A DNA stretch of 64,000 nucleotides, from the NCBI RefSeq assembly GCF_029869925.1, contig NZ_CP118605.1, positions 4,182,001 through 4,246,000 on the forward strand, read 5' to 3'. The DNA is from Microbulbifer bruguierae. Its GTDB lineage: Bacteria > Pseudomonadota > Gammaproteobacteria > Pseudomonadales > Cellvibrionaceae. Each line of letters opens with the position of its first letter. Within the stretch, counting starts at the first letter, position 1. The translations under genes and the position numbers were made by a program. The notes under the pieces are model-generated. The model did not search any database. It was not told where the DNA came from and saw nothing but the letters and a program-made list of their open reading frames with translations. Positions 56,640 to 64,000 of the stretch are shown one piece after another.

Positions 56640-57347
56640 TCAGTGCAGTGGCTGGTCGCGCCGGGTGAGGTTGGGGCTGCGTGGCAGATGAACACGCTGG
56701 CCGGACCGGCCGTTCAACTGCTTCAACAGCTGGATTGCCAATTGCTCACCGTCGCTCCGCAGTTGCAGCCGCAGGGACGCAGGGGAGGGCGCGCTGGCGC
56801 AGGAACCGGGGCGGAAGTGGAAGTGCAGGCAATCGCCTTCCCGTGCGGCAATCTGTAGCCGTCGCAGATCTTTGTCTGCGGGGTTTTCTTTCCCCTGCCA
56901 GCTGACCAGGGCGCCGCAGGCCCCGGACTGCAGGCTCTGCTCTGCCGCCCACAGCTGATCCCGCTGGCCTCTGGGGTGCAGAATCAGGAGCTTTTCCAAG
57001 CGGACACCGGCCTGTACCAGGGCGGGAGCGTAGGGAATATGGGGGGGAGCGATCAGGACCACCATACGGTTCTGGCGGGTCATTTCTGCCAGGGTCGGCA
57101 GAATCAGGCTGATTTCGCCAATACCGCCCTTGTCTAGCAGCAGCTCACTGGTGGCACCGCGCGGCCAGCCGCGGTTGCTCAGCAAGGCATCCAGACCGCG
57201 ATAGCCTGTGCTGATGCCCGTGCGGAGCTGGCGCTGCTGACTGGCCAGTTGCCAGATATCCGGCCGGGAAAGTAGCTGTTGTAGCGGCTGTTTTTCGGAC
57301 GGTTCACTTAACTGATTGTTTTGCATGAAGTTTTCGGCGCTGTTCAC
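56640..57347 (-). CDS. imuA: ImuA, translesion synthesis-associated RecA-like protein
   Basis: ImuA is the first protein of the mutasome cassette and is related to RecA/SulA-type proteins. The 235 residues include ISTGYRGLDALLSNRGWPRGATSELLLDKGGIGEISLILPTLAEMTRQNRMVVLIAPPHIPYAPALVQAGV, the family core, and LHFHFRPGSCASAPSPASLRLQL near the C-terminus. GTG 57347 or the ATG at 57326 may be the start. Two LexA boxes lie 29 and 51 bases upstream. It is divergent from dcd. Confidence 0.9.
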   Translation of the reverse strand: MNSAENFMQNNQLSEPSEKQPLQQLLSRPDIWQLASQQRQLRTGISTGYRGLDALLSNRGWPRGATSELLLDKGGIGEISLILPTLAEMTRQNRMVVLIAPPHIPYAPALVQAGVRLEKLLILHPRGQRDQLWAAEQSLQSGACGALVSWQGKENPADKDLRRLQIAAREGDCLHFHFRPGSCASAPSPASLRLQLRSDGEQLAIQLLKQLNGRSGQRVHLPRSPNLTRRDQPLH

Positions 57348-57375
57348 GGTCTGCTTGCTCCCCGGGGGTGGTTTG

Positions 57376-57391
57376 CTGGATGTGCATACAG
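57376..57391. promoter_or_regulatory. LexA box 2 (distal) of the imuA promoter
   Basis: CTG-N10-CAG with sequence CTGGATGTGCATACAG. It differs from the CTGT-N8-ACAG consensus at one position in the left arm, and it lies six bases from a second box. Confidence 0.7.
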
Positions 57392-57397
57392 TATTTA

Positions 57398-57413
57398 CTG
57401 TCGATTTATACAG
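57398..57413. promoter_or_regulatory. LexA box 1 of the imuA promoter
   Basis: CTGTCGATTTATACAG fits the gammaproteobacterial LexA consensus CTGT-N8-ACAG. It is upstream of imuA and supports SOS control of imuA-imuB-dnaE2. Confidence 0.88.
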
Positions 57414-57543
57414 TAGTCATCCAGTGTCGGCAAGCCTGTACCAGTTAGGTTGACACTTTTTTGCACAGGACAAACCGGCTATGATTCGGCCTCTTTTAAT
57501 GACCACCAGAAATGGGCCAAGACCAGACAAGCGAGGGGACAGG

Positions 57544-58113
57544 GTGAGTATCAAATCCGATAAGTGGATTCGTCGTATGGCAGAAAGTGAGGGCATGATC
57601 GAGCCCTTCGAGCCGGGCCAGGTACGCCACGGGGAGTCTGGCGATCGGCTGATCTCTTACGGGACGTCCAGCTACGGCTATGACGTACGCTGCGCCAGTG
57701 AGTTCAAGATCTTCACTAATGTGCACTCCGCCACCGTGGACCCCAAGGCGTTTGACGAAGACAGCTTTGTGGACGTGACCGGTGATTACTGTGTCATCCC
57801 GCCCAACTCCTTCGCGCTGGCGCGCACGGTTGAGTATTTCCGCATCCCGCGCTCTGTCCTGACCATTTGCCTGGGCAAGTCGACTTATGCCCGTTGCGGC
57901 ATCATCGTCAATGTGACCCCGCTGGAGCCGGAGTGGGAGGGGCACGTGACCCTCGAGTTCTCGAACACCACCAATCTGCCGGCGAAGATCTACGCTAACG
58001 AAGGCGTGGCACAGATGCTGTTCTTCGAATCTGACGAGATCTGTGATGTGTCCTACAAGGACCGCGGTGGCAAATATCAGGGGCAGCGAGGCGTGACCCT
58101 GCCGAAGACCTGA
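57544..58113 (+). CDS. dcd: dCTP deaminase
   Basis: It deaminates dCTP to dUTP, the main route to dTMP in gammaproteobacteria. GTG 57544 ([15 protein letters not shown]) gives 189 residues, the normal length, with GAGGGG upstream; an ATG at 57481 would add an unlikely basic extension. Landmarks: [68 protein letters not shown] (with the catalytic glutamate) and [13 protein letters not shown] at the end. It is divergent from imuA. Confidence 0.96.
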   Translation: MSIKSDKWIRRMAESEGMIEPFEPGQVRHGESGDRLISYGTSSYGYDVRCASEFKIFTNVHSATVDPKAFDEDSFVDVTGDYCVIPPNSFALARTVEYFRIPRSVLTICLGKSTYARCGIIVNVTPLEPEWEGHVTLEFSNTTNLPAKIYANEGVAQMLFFESDEICDVSYKDRGGKYQGQRGVTLPKT

Positions 58114-58138
58114 TCCGCGCTCTGAAGGGCGATCTATC

Positions 58139-58163
58139 TGCCCGGGCTTAGCCCCGGGCATTT
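58139..58163 (+). terminator. Terminator-like hairpin after dcd
   Basis: TGCCCGGG-CTTAGC-CCCGGGCA followed by only three T. The position, 25 bases past dcd, supports termination. Confidence 0.65.
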
Positions 58164-58663
58164 GTGCAAGCCTGTTATTACCCTCGTTCCTTACTTCTCA
58201 TCACCTGACTTCTCACCATCTTACTTCTCACCACCTGACTCCCCGAGCCGCTGCCACAAACGGTATCGGTGAACATCGATAACCCGGTTTCGCCCTTCTC
58301 TTTATCCGCTTCATGGAAGCTGTTTGGTCTCTGGTACGCACTGAACCCGCACCCTCTGGCTGGACTAAGCGCGTATGATGTGATGTCCTTTTCCTAACAT
58401 TTTTGTTTAAAATCAATAGGTTACTGGTTGGTTCACTTCTTTGGTCAAAGTGGGTCGGGTCATTTTTCCCATATTTCGCGAAGTGAGGCGCTGCGATATC
58501 AGTGCTATGGGCTAATGGCAGCCATGGCCAAGGCGATAAGTCCATAGATCCACACGCAGTTCGTATGAAAGAGGTGGAATACGAAGCCGCACAAAGACGT
58601 ATCGATGGATAACTATAAGAAAACTGCGGTGCTGCGCTCACTCATATTCAGGAGAAAAATAAG
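58164..58663. other. Gene-free leader of the TonB receptor gene
   Basis: These 500 bases contain no gene I can support; a minus-strand open frame (58228-58641) has no protein character. It includes the duplicated 20-bp segment at 58191-58240 and should hold the promoter for the receptor at 58664. Upstream of that ATG, AGGAG sits eight bases away. Confidence 0.55.
58191..58240. repeat. 20-bp direct repeat, period 30
   Basis: TTACTTCTCATCACCTGACT and TTACTTCTCACCACCTGACT are separated by 10 bases (TCTCACCATC, itself similar). One mismatch between copies. Confidence 0.65.
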
Positions 58664-61498
58664 ATGTTTGTGAAGACGAAATTATCCGCTGCAATTATCG
58701 GGGTCGTATCCACGTTTTCCGCTGGCGCCTTTGCGCTACAGGCGGACAAACCGGTGGAATCAGAAGAGGGGTTACTTGAAGAAGTTGTTGTAACCGGTAT
58801 TGCCGCCAGTGTTGAGCGCAGCATCGACCGCAAGCGAGTAAACAAACTGATTTCGGACGGTATCTCTGCCGAGGACCTGGGCAAGTTTCCGGATAACAAT
58901 ATTGCCGACTCGCTGCAGCGAGTATCCGGTGTTGCCATTGACCGCTCCAGTGGCGAAGGGCGCTACGTCAGCATCCGTGGTCTGGGCCCCGACTTTTCTG
59001 CGGTTTTGGTCAATGGCCGTTCTCCGGCGACAGAAAACGAAGAGCGGGCCTTCAGCTTCGACACCCTGGCTGCAGAGCTGGTCAGCCGGGTGGATGTCTT
59101 TAAAACCACCGATGCGGGTCTCAAAGAAGGCGGGCTCGGTGGTACCGTGGATATTGTGACTGCGCGGCCGTTTGACTTTGACGGCTTCAAGTTCGCTGGC
59201 AGTATGAAGGGAATGTACGAGGGTAACAGTGGCGACACCCGCCCGCAGGGTTCCTTTATCGTCAGCAACACCTTTGATGAAGGCCGGTTTGGTGTGCTCG
59301 CATCTGTGACCTATCAAGAGCGCTCTACCGGAAAATACACCGTCAAGAACGAGTACATTGCCGATACCGATCTTGAGCCTTTCCTGACATTCACCGACCC
59401 GAGCCAGGGTTGGGCCGGGGGATATGCCTATTCCGGTGACGGTCTGGATGAGGATACCTATCGTGTTCAGAGCATTTACGCGGGTGCCGTCGAAGAGCAG
59501 CGCAAGCGCGTGGGCGGCAACCTGGTATTGCAGGCGCGGCCTACCGATGAGCTGGTACTCACCGCGGATGTGATTTACTCCGATTACAGTATTTCGAGCA
59601 AAGAGTATTCAACCGGTTCCTACCTCTGGGCACCGACCCTGTCGGACGTCAATCAGGTGGATGAAAATGGTTACTACAGTGTTCTCAATCACGGGTATGA
59701 CGACGGCTATAACATCAGTGGTTACGCCCACCTGCTGACCACTACCGAGCGGCCGACAACCTCGAGTATCGGCGGTTTCAATGCGGAGTGGACACCTGCG
59801 GATAACGTTACCGTTGTTGCCGATATTTCCCACTCCGAAGCCGAGCTGGATAACCGCGGACTCGACCGTCTGTATATTCTTGAGTTCCTCAATCGTCCCG
59901 GTTACATCGTGACCTCTGACGGCGGCATCCCGGAATTTGAATACAAGGATATCGACGCTATTCAGCCGGAGATGGGCAGCCAGAACATGCAGGATCTGCG
60001 CGCCCGGATTTCATCCAACGATGGCGTATATAACAAGGGCATCAATGATGAATACCAGCTCGACGTTACCTGGGAACCGTCCGGCTCCAACTTTACCAGT
60101 GTGAGATTCGGCTTCAACAACACCATCGCGGAAAAGCAGACGGAATATTGGCAGACCCCTGACCTTATTCGCCGTATGTACCACGGGCTGGCTACCGGTC
60201 AGGAAATAGATTACGCAAGTATTGTTACCGGTATTAAAAGCGTGGACACCGACTTCGGTGGCCTGATTAACGATGTGTATATGATTGATCCGGCGGCCTA
60301 CCGGGAGTGGATGGCGAACAACCTGGATGGTCGTACCAGGGCCGGTACCGCAACCGGGATTGCCTCCAAGGAAGCCTTCCTCGCCAATGGCAGCAGCTGG
60401 GCTGCGGTAAAGTCGAATGATTCGTACACACTGGAGGAGAACGTCTTCTCCACATATCTGGAAGCAGATTACAGCACCTATGTCTTCGACATGCCGCTGG
60501 AACTGAACGCGGGCATTCGCTATACCTCGACCACGCTGACCTCTGATGGCACAAGTGCCGTGCTTTCTGGTCTGGAGCGCGAATCCACGGGGGAAGGGCA
60601 ACCGCCTTCGCCCTGGCTGGTGCAGATTATGGACGACGAAGCCGGTACACCGGTAGAAGTTGAAAATGATTATGAAAACTGGCTGCCTTCCTTAAACGCG
60701 ACGCTACAGGTAAATGATGATTTCTACATTCGCGGCGCCGTCAGCCAGACACTGACGCGCCCGACACTGTCAGCGCTTGCACCTTATGTTTCGTACAGCA
60801 CCACCACCACATCCACCCGTAATGCCATGGGCGGTAACCCGGACCTGAAGCCGTTCCGCTCAACCAACTACGACATGTCGTTCGAGTACTACTTCGACCG
60901 ATCAAGTATTCTGGCGCTTGCCCTGTATAAGAAAGACATCAAGGATTACATCGTTCGACGTACGGAAACGGAAGTTTTTGAAGGTCTGGATGTAGAGGAT
61001 CCGGCCTGGAAAGAGTTCAATGTCACCCGGCCACGTAATACCAAGTCTGCCACCATTGAAGGTATGGAAATCAACTTTACTCATGCCTTTGATAACGGAC
61101 TTGGCTTCACCGCGAATTACACCATCGTGGATAGCAGCGCTACACTCAGCGACTCCGATGATGTAGAGCAGTTTGCTTTGCCGGGGCTCAGTGATACCGG
61201 AAATGTCTCGGTATTTTACGGTAAGGATCGTTTCCAGGGGCGCGTCGCTTACAATTACCGTACCAATTTCGTCGGCATTGTATTTAGTGGCCCCTCCAAC
61301 GAACCCGTTCACTACGATGATTTTGGAACCGTGGATGTCAATTTCAGTTATGACCTGACGGACAATATCACTACCTTCCTGCAGGGGATTAATATCACCG
61401 GTGAGACCATTAACAAATATGGTCGCTATAAAAATCAATTCATTGGATATGAAGATTTCGGGTCTCTCTACACCTTGGGTCTTCGCGCCAGTTTCTGA
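58664..61498 (+). CDS. TonB-dependent receptor, Caulobacter type (probable chitooligosaccharide uptake)
   Basis: A 944-residue outer-membrane receptor of the Caulobacter-type group (TIGR01782). Signal peptide MFVKTKLSAAIIGVVSTFSAGAFA; TonB box region LLEEVVVTGIAASVERSIDRKR; plug with SAEDLGKFPDNNIADSLQRVSGVAIDRSSGEGRYVSIRGLGPDFSAVLVNGR and GGLGGTVDIVTARPF; barrel ending GSLYTLGLRASF. It is separated by a terminator from an unknown secreted protein and a chitobiase on the same strand. That context makes chitin fragments the likely ligand; this is inference. Confidence 0.92.
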   Translation: MFVKTKLSAAIIGVVSTFSAGAFALQADKPVESEEGLLEEVVVTGIAASVERSIDRKRVNKLISDGISAEDLGKFPDNNIADSLQRVSGVAIDRSSGEGRYVSIRGLGPDFSAVLVNGRSPATENEERAFSFDTLAAELVSRVDVFKTTDAGLKEGGLGGTVDIVTARPFDFDGFKFAGSMKGMYEGNSGDTRPQGSFIVSNTFDEGRFGVLASVTYQERSTGKYTVKNEYIADTDLEPFLTFTDPSQGWAGGYAYSGDGLDEDTYRVQSIYAGAVEEQRKRVGGNLVLQARPTDELVLTADVIYSDYSISSKEYSTGSYLWAPTLSDVNQVDENGYYSVLNHGYDDGYNISGYAHLLTTTERPTTSSIGGFNAEWTPADNVTVVADISHSEAELDNRGLDRLYILEFLNRPGYIVTSDGGIPEFEYKDIDAIQPEMGSQNMQDLRARISSNDGVYNKGINDEYQLDVTWEPSGSNFTSVRFGFNNTIAEKQTEYWQTPDLIRRMYHGLATGQEIDYASIVTGIKSVDTDFGGLINDVYMIDPAAYREWMANNLDGRTRAGTATGIASKEAFLANGSSWAAVKSNDSYTLEENVFSTYLEADYSTYVFDMPLELNAGIRYTSTTLTSDGTSAVLSGLERESTGEGQPPSPWLVQIMDDEAGTPVEVENDYENWLPSLNATLQVNDDFYIRGAVSQTLTRPTLSALAPYVSYSTTTTSTRNAMGGNPDLKPFRSTNYDMSFEYYFDRSSILALALYKKDIKDYIVRRTETEVFEGLDVEDPAWKEFNVTRPRNTKSATIEGMEINFTHAFDNGLGFTANYTIVDSSATLSDSDDVEQFALPGLSDTGNVSVFYGKDRFQGRVAYNYRTNFVGIVFSGPSNEPVHYDDFGTVDVNFSYDLTDNITTFLQGINITGETINKYGRYKNQFIGYEDFGSLYTLGLRASF

Positions 61499-61513
61499 TT
61501 CACCTTGTACTTG

Positions 61514-61540
61514 GGTCCGGGTAAAACCGGACCTCTTTTT
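61514..61540 (+). terminator. Rho-independent terminator after the second TonB receptor
   Basis: GGTCCGG-GTAAAA-CCGGACC followed by TCTTTTT. Confidence 0.85.
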
Positions 61541-61566
61541 ATAACGCTAATAAGGTGGGTGGATTT

Positions 61567-62514
61567 GTGCGTGCGAGAAAAACTATTGCCTTGCTGATAA
61601 AAGGCATCATCCTGTCTCTATACACCAGCTTTGCTGTCAGCCAATCATCGGCGTTTATTGGTGGACACTGTGTTTCCATCAATGGAATGTACGTTTATCT
61701 GGGGAATGGCGAAGACGGCATACTCGGAAACTTCGAGCGAGAAACAGCGCTCTTGGAGTTTTCAAAGAAAAATGGTGTTAATTATTTGATATTTTACAGC
61801 CTGGAGGGCGTTGGCAGTGATAGTGCACGTCAATCTCAGCTTGCGAGCCTGATCTCCAGAGGCCGTCAATCTTACGGTATTGAAGAAGTAGGCGCAGCAC
61901 TGGGTTCTTCGTACGGCGCGGACGAAATCGCAGCGTATAACAATGGGCATAGTGCACAGGAAAAGGTTGACGTATTAAACCTGGAGTTTGAATTTTGGAA
62001 TACTCCGGAAAGAACGGAAGCATTTAATGATGCACTACAGATTCTGAATCATTTTAGGTCCGTTGCTTCCCTGCAAAATATGCAAACGGAGATCTATGTT
62101 GGCTGGATAACGGAAGCCGAAGGGATCAGTCTTGCCAGTGCGGTGGATCGAGTTTTGGTGCATTTCTATCGTCAAAATGATACGGATATCATTAATTATG
62201 GTCTTGAAAGGCTCCAGTACCTTGGTTCTGGGGCTTCCCCGGTTAAAGTGGCACCAATCTTCTCCAATGAAGGCCCGGATAACACAGGTGATCCAACGGC
62301 ATACTTTATGGGTCCCTGGCTGGAAGACCATTCCATGGATCAACCGTATAAATCCTGGATGACTGGTTATCAACAGCTGACTGGTGACTGGAAGCAGAAT
62401 GTAGAGGTAATGGGGGGGACATGGTTCCTTTATAACTACTTTGCAGATATCCAGAACTTTGATCAGAATACTATTCTCTCCCAGCCACAGAAGAACAGTG
62501 CGTGTGCGGGATAA
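61567..62514 (+). CDS. Secreted protein of unknown family with TIM-barrel-like pattern
   Basis: No family is recognised. From GTG 61567 (MRARKTIALLIKGIILSLYTSFAVS) it has a signal peptide and 315 residues. The mature part alternates hydrophobic strands and helices as in a beta/alpha barrel: MYVYLGN, VNYLIFYSL, VGAALGS, VDVLNLEFEFWN, TEIYVGWI, DRVLVHFYRQ, VKVAPIFSNEG, VMGGTWFLYNY. The fourth strand ends with two glutamates (about E140 and E142), the place where GH18-type enzymes have their acidic motif, although the DxxDxDxE sequence itself is absent. Position between a TonB receptor and a chitobiase suggests a glycan-active enzyme. GTG 61555 is a possible earlier start. The region is AT-richer than the first half of the window. 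Confidence 0.7.
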   Translation: MRARKTIALLIKGIILSLYTSFAVSQSSAFIGGHCVSINGMYVYLGNGEDGILGNFERETALLEFSKKNGVNYLIFYSLEGVGSDSARQSQLASLISRGRQSYGIEEVGAALGSSYGADEIAAYNNGHSAQEKVDVLNLEFEFWNTPERTEAFNDALQILNHFRSVASLQNMQTEIYVGWITEAEGISLASAVDRVLVHFYRQNDTDIINYGLERLQYLGSGASPVKVAPIFSNEGPDNTGDPTAYFMGPWLEDHSMDQPYKSWMTGYQQLTGDWKQNVEVMGGTWFLYNYFADIQNFDQNTILSQPQKNSACAG

Positions 62515-62563
62515 GCTGGACGGTAAGTGCCTGTCAGGGCATGGAAGTAGGTTGAAATAAGTG

Positions 62564-64000
62564 ATGATTATAAATAAGGCGAAATTTATATTTTCCCTGC
62601 TGATTTTGGTCGGAACCTCGAAGCTGTGTCTGGCGACAGACTATGAGACTTTGGCGGCTGATGCCAAGATACGTTTTGGTGTCGTTAGCAACTTCTCAGA
62701 GAGCGGAAAGTTCAGGTCATTTCTTGAAATAGAGAATGGCTCTGATGTGTCAATACCAAAAGGGAAAAGCGATTGGTCGATATATTTTCACTTCGTCAGG
62801 ACGATAACGGATGTGGAAAGCGATGAGGTAGACCTTGAAAATATTCAAGGTGATCTTTATCGATTGACCCCTCGCGAGAATTTCTCAGGAGTTGATCGCG
62901 GAGATAAGTATCGGGTTTTTTACCAGTCTGTCGGGCACATCGCCAGTTATGCGTATTTTATGCCTAACGTGTTCATTGTTGGTGAATCCGGGAACCCGTT
63001 TGTCTTCAAGAATACCGCAACGGAAGAATATAGCCAGTATACCTACCCGATCGAGAAACCAGAGCAGTATCTCAGGTTTGATCAGGATCAATATCACTTG
63101 GTAACCCCTGAGCGGCGATATGAAGCAGCATATAATGCCGAGCTTGATCCGAACGTAATTTCGATTATTCCTACTCCACGGGAAATGTATACCAGTAGAG
63201 GTCAAATCGACCTTACCGGGGAATGGAGTATTCGACAGGCGGGTGGTTTACAGTTTGAATCGGAATACCTGCAGAAGCAGCTCAATTTCAGTGGTGTAAC
63301 GGTTGAGATAACTGATTCCAAAGAGGCCGAGAAAACGATCAGCCTTGTGGTGTCTGATACTGTAACCGACAGTGAGTCCTACGAACTGGATATAAAGAGC
63401 GATCGGATAACCATTGTCGGCGGATCGAGGGCGGGTGTTTTCTACGGAGTACAAAGCCTGCTCAGTCTGGTTCCGGCAGAGAACCCTCAGGGGTTGGTAA
63501 AGATTCCCGCCGTGCGCGTATTTGATGCCCCACGCTATAAGTGGCGCGGCATGCACTACGATATCGCGAGAAATTTTCATGGCAAATCCGCAATTTTAAG
63601 GCTTATAGAGCAAATGGGGCGCTACAAGCTGAATCGCCTCCACCTGCACTTAACCGATGATGAAGGATGGCGTATTGAGATCCCTGGATTGCCGGAATTG
63701 ACCGACATTGGGGCTTCCCGTTGCTTTGACTTGTCGGAGCAGCATTGCCTGTTGACGCAGCTTGGCACCGGACCCTATGGCGGCAATTCGGGAAGTGGTT
63801 CCCTTTCCCGGGAAGATTACATAGAAATTCTGAGATTTGCCAAAAACAGGAATATTCAGGTGATCCCGGAAATCGATATGCCGGGTCATGCTCGGGCAGC
63901 GACAGTGGCAATGAATGCGCGTTATCAACGCTTTCTCAGCAAGGGCGACAAGCGTGGTGCTGAAGAATATCTGTTAAGCGACCCGCAGGATAGGTCGGAA
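62564..64000 (+). CDS. Chitobiase / beta-N-acetylhexosaminidase (GH20), 3' end outside window
   Basis: It removes N-acetylglucosamine from chitobiose and longer chitooligosaccharides. The frame is open from ATG 62564 to the right edge, 479 codons, so the gene is incomplete. Order: signal peptide (about 1-24, FSLLILVGTSKLCLA); chitobiase-type N-terminal domain (about 30-165, VSNFSESGKFRSFLEIEN, WSIYFHF); GH20b domain (about 185-320, IIPTPREMY, GGSRAGVFYGVQSLLSL); GH20 catalytic domain from about 327 (WRGMHYDIARNFHG, LHLHLTDDEGWRIEIPGLPEL, IPEIDMPGHARAA). The catalytic Asp-Glu pair should lie just beyond the edge. Length and domain order fit the large Vibrio / Serratia chitobiases rather than the shorter hexosaminidases. 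Confidence 0.93.
   Translation, partial: MIINKAKFIFSLLILVGTSKLCLATDYETLAADAKIRFGVVSNFSESGKFRSFLEIENGSDVSIPKGKSDWSIYFHFVRTITDVESDEVDLENIQGDLYRLTPRENFSGVDRGDKYRVFYQSVGHIASYAYFMPNVFIVGESGNPFVFKNTATEEYSQYTYPIEKPEQYLRFDQDQYHLVTPERRYEAAYNAELDPNVISIIPTPREMYTSRGQIDLTGEWSIRQAGGLQFESEYLQKQLNFSGVTVEITDSKEAEKTISLVVSDTVTDSESYELDIKSDRITIVGGSRAGVFYGVQSLLSLVPAENPQGLVKIPAVRVFDAPRYKWRGMHYDIARNFHGKSAILRLIEQMGRYKLNRLHLHLTDDEGWRIEIPGLPELTDIGASRCFDLSEQHCLLTQLGTGPYGGNSGSGSLSREDYIEILRFAKNRNIQVIPEIDMPGHARAATVAMNARYQRFLSKGDKRGAEEYLLSDPQDRSE

Noticed and set aside
58228..58641. A 137-codon minus-strand frame in the gap before the second TonB receptor
   Set aside because: No family pattern, odd composition, no ribosome site, and it covers the expected receptor promoter.
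1..64000. tRNA, rRNA, prophage, insertion sequence or integron
   Set aside because: I looked for cloverleaf-like segments, transposase or integrase motifs and terminal repeats in the gaps and found none that I can support.

Overview
The window is chromosomal DNA from a free-living, polysaccharide-degrading gammaproteobacterium. The best fit is the Cellvibrio / Saccharophagus / Microbulbifer group, with Microbulbifer-like my inference. Reasons: two secreted cellulases carry an N-terminal CBM2 joined by long poly-serine linkers, there are two large TonB-dependent receptors, a chitobiase lies at the right edge, and the housekeeping gene order is gammaproteobacterial (proA-nadD-rsfS-rlmH-mrdA-rodA-mltB-rlpA-dacA-ybeD-lipB-lipA). 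I see no tRNA, rRNA, CRISPR array, insertion sequence or prophage.

Layout. 0-10 kb: the end of yhdP, a membrane protein of unknown function, a parvulin (ppiC), a zinc metallopeptidase (ypfJ type), a Lon-N-like protein and a large DUF2339 membrane protein. 10-22 kb: proline and NAD synthesis, ribosome maturation, then the rod-shape / cell-wall block and lipoate synthesis, nearly all on the + strand with short gaps or overlaps. 22-28.4 kb: a secreted beta-propeller protein, a membrane-anchored EF-hand-like protein, then CBM2-GH5 and CBM2-GH6 cellulases. 28.5-31 kb: a two-repeat DUF1540 protein and a catalase, separated by a pyrimidine-rich tract with phased 11-bp repeats. 31-41 kb: an acetate module with a CrbS-type sensor kinase fused to a solute-symporter domain, its CrbR-type regulator, acetyl-CoA synthetase, and divergently a DcaP-like porin plus a two-subunit sodium/solute symporter. 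A perfect 12-bp inverted repeat lies in the shared promoter.

41-43.8 kb: a BCCT transporter and the ribosome-rescue factor ArfB. 43.9-51.8 kb: Ldh2-type oxidoreductase, TonB receptor, secreted propeller-like protein, amidase, aminotransferase and an unlisted 55-residue membrane protein, possibly an uptake and catabolism cluster for an amide-bearing compound. 51.8-57.4 kb: the SOS mutagenesis cassette imuA-imuB-dnaE2 behind two LexA boxes, with a 25-bp inverted REP pair between imuA and imuB. 57.5-64 kb: dcd, then a visibly AT-richer chitin-type locus: TonB receptor, a secreted protein of unknown family with a TIM-barrel-like pattern, and a GH20 chitobiase cut by the window end.

The most promising material for something undescribed is the unknown protein at 61.6 kb between the TonB receptor and the chitobiase, the 44-52 kb receptor/amidase/aminotransferase cluster, and the propeller/EF-hand pair just upstream of the cellulases.
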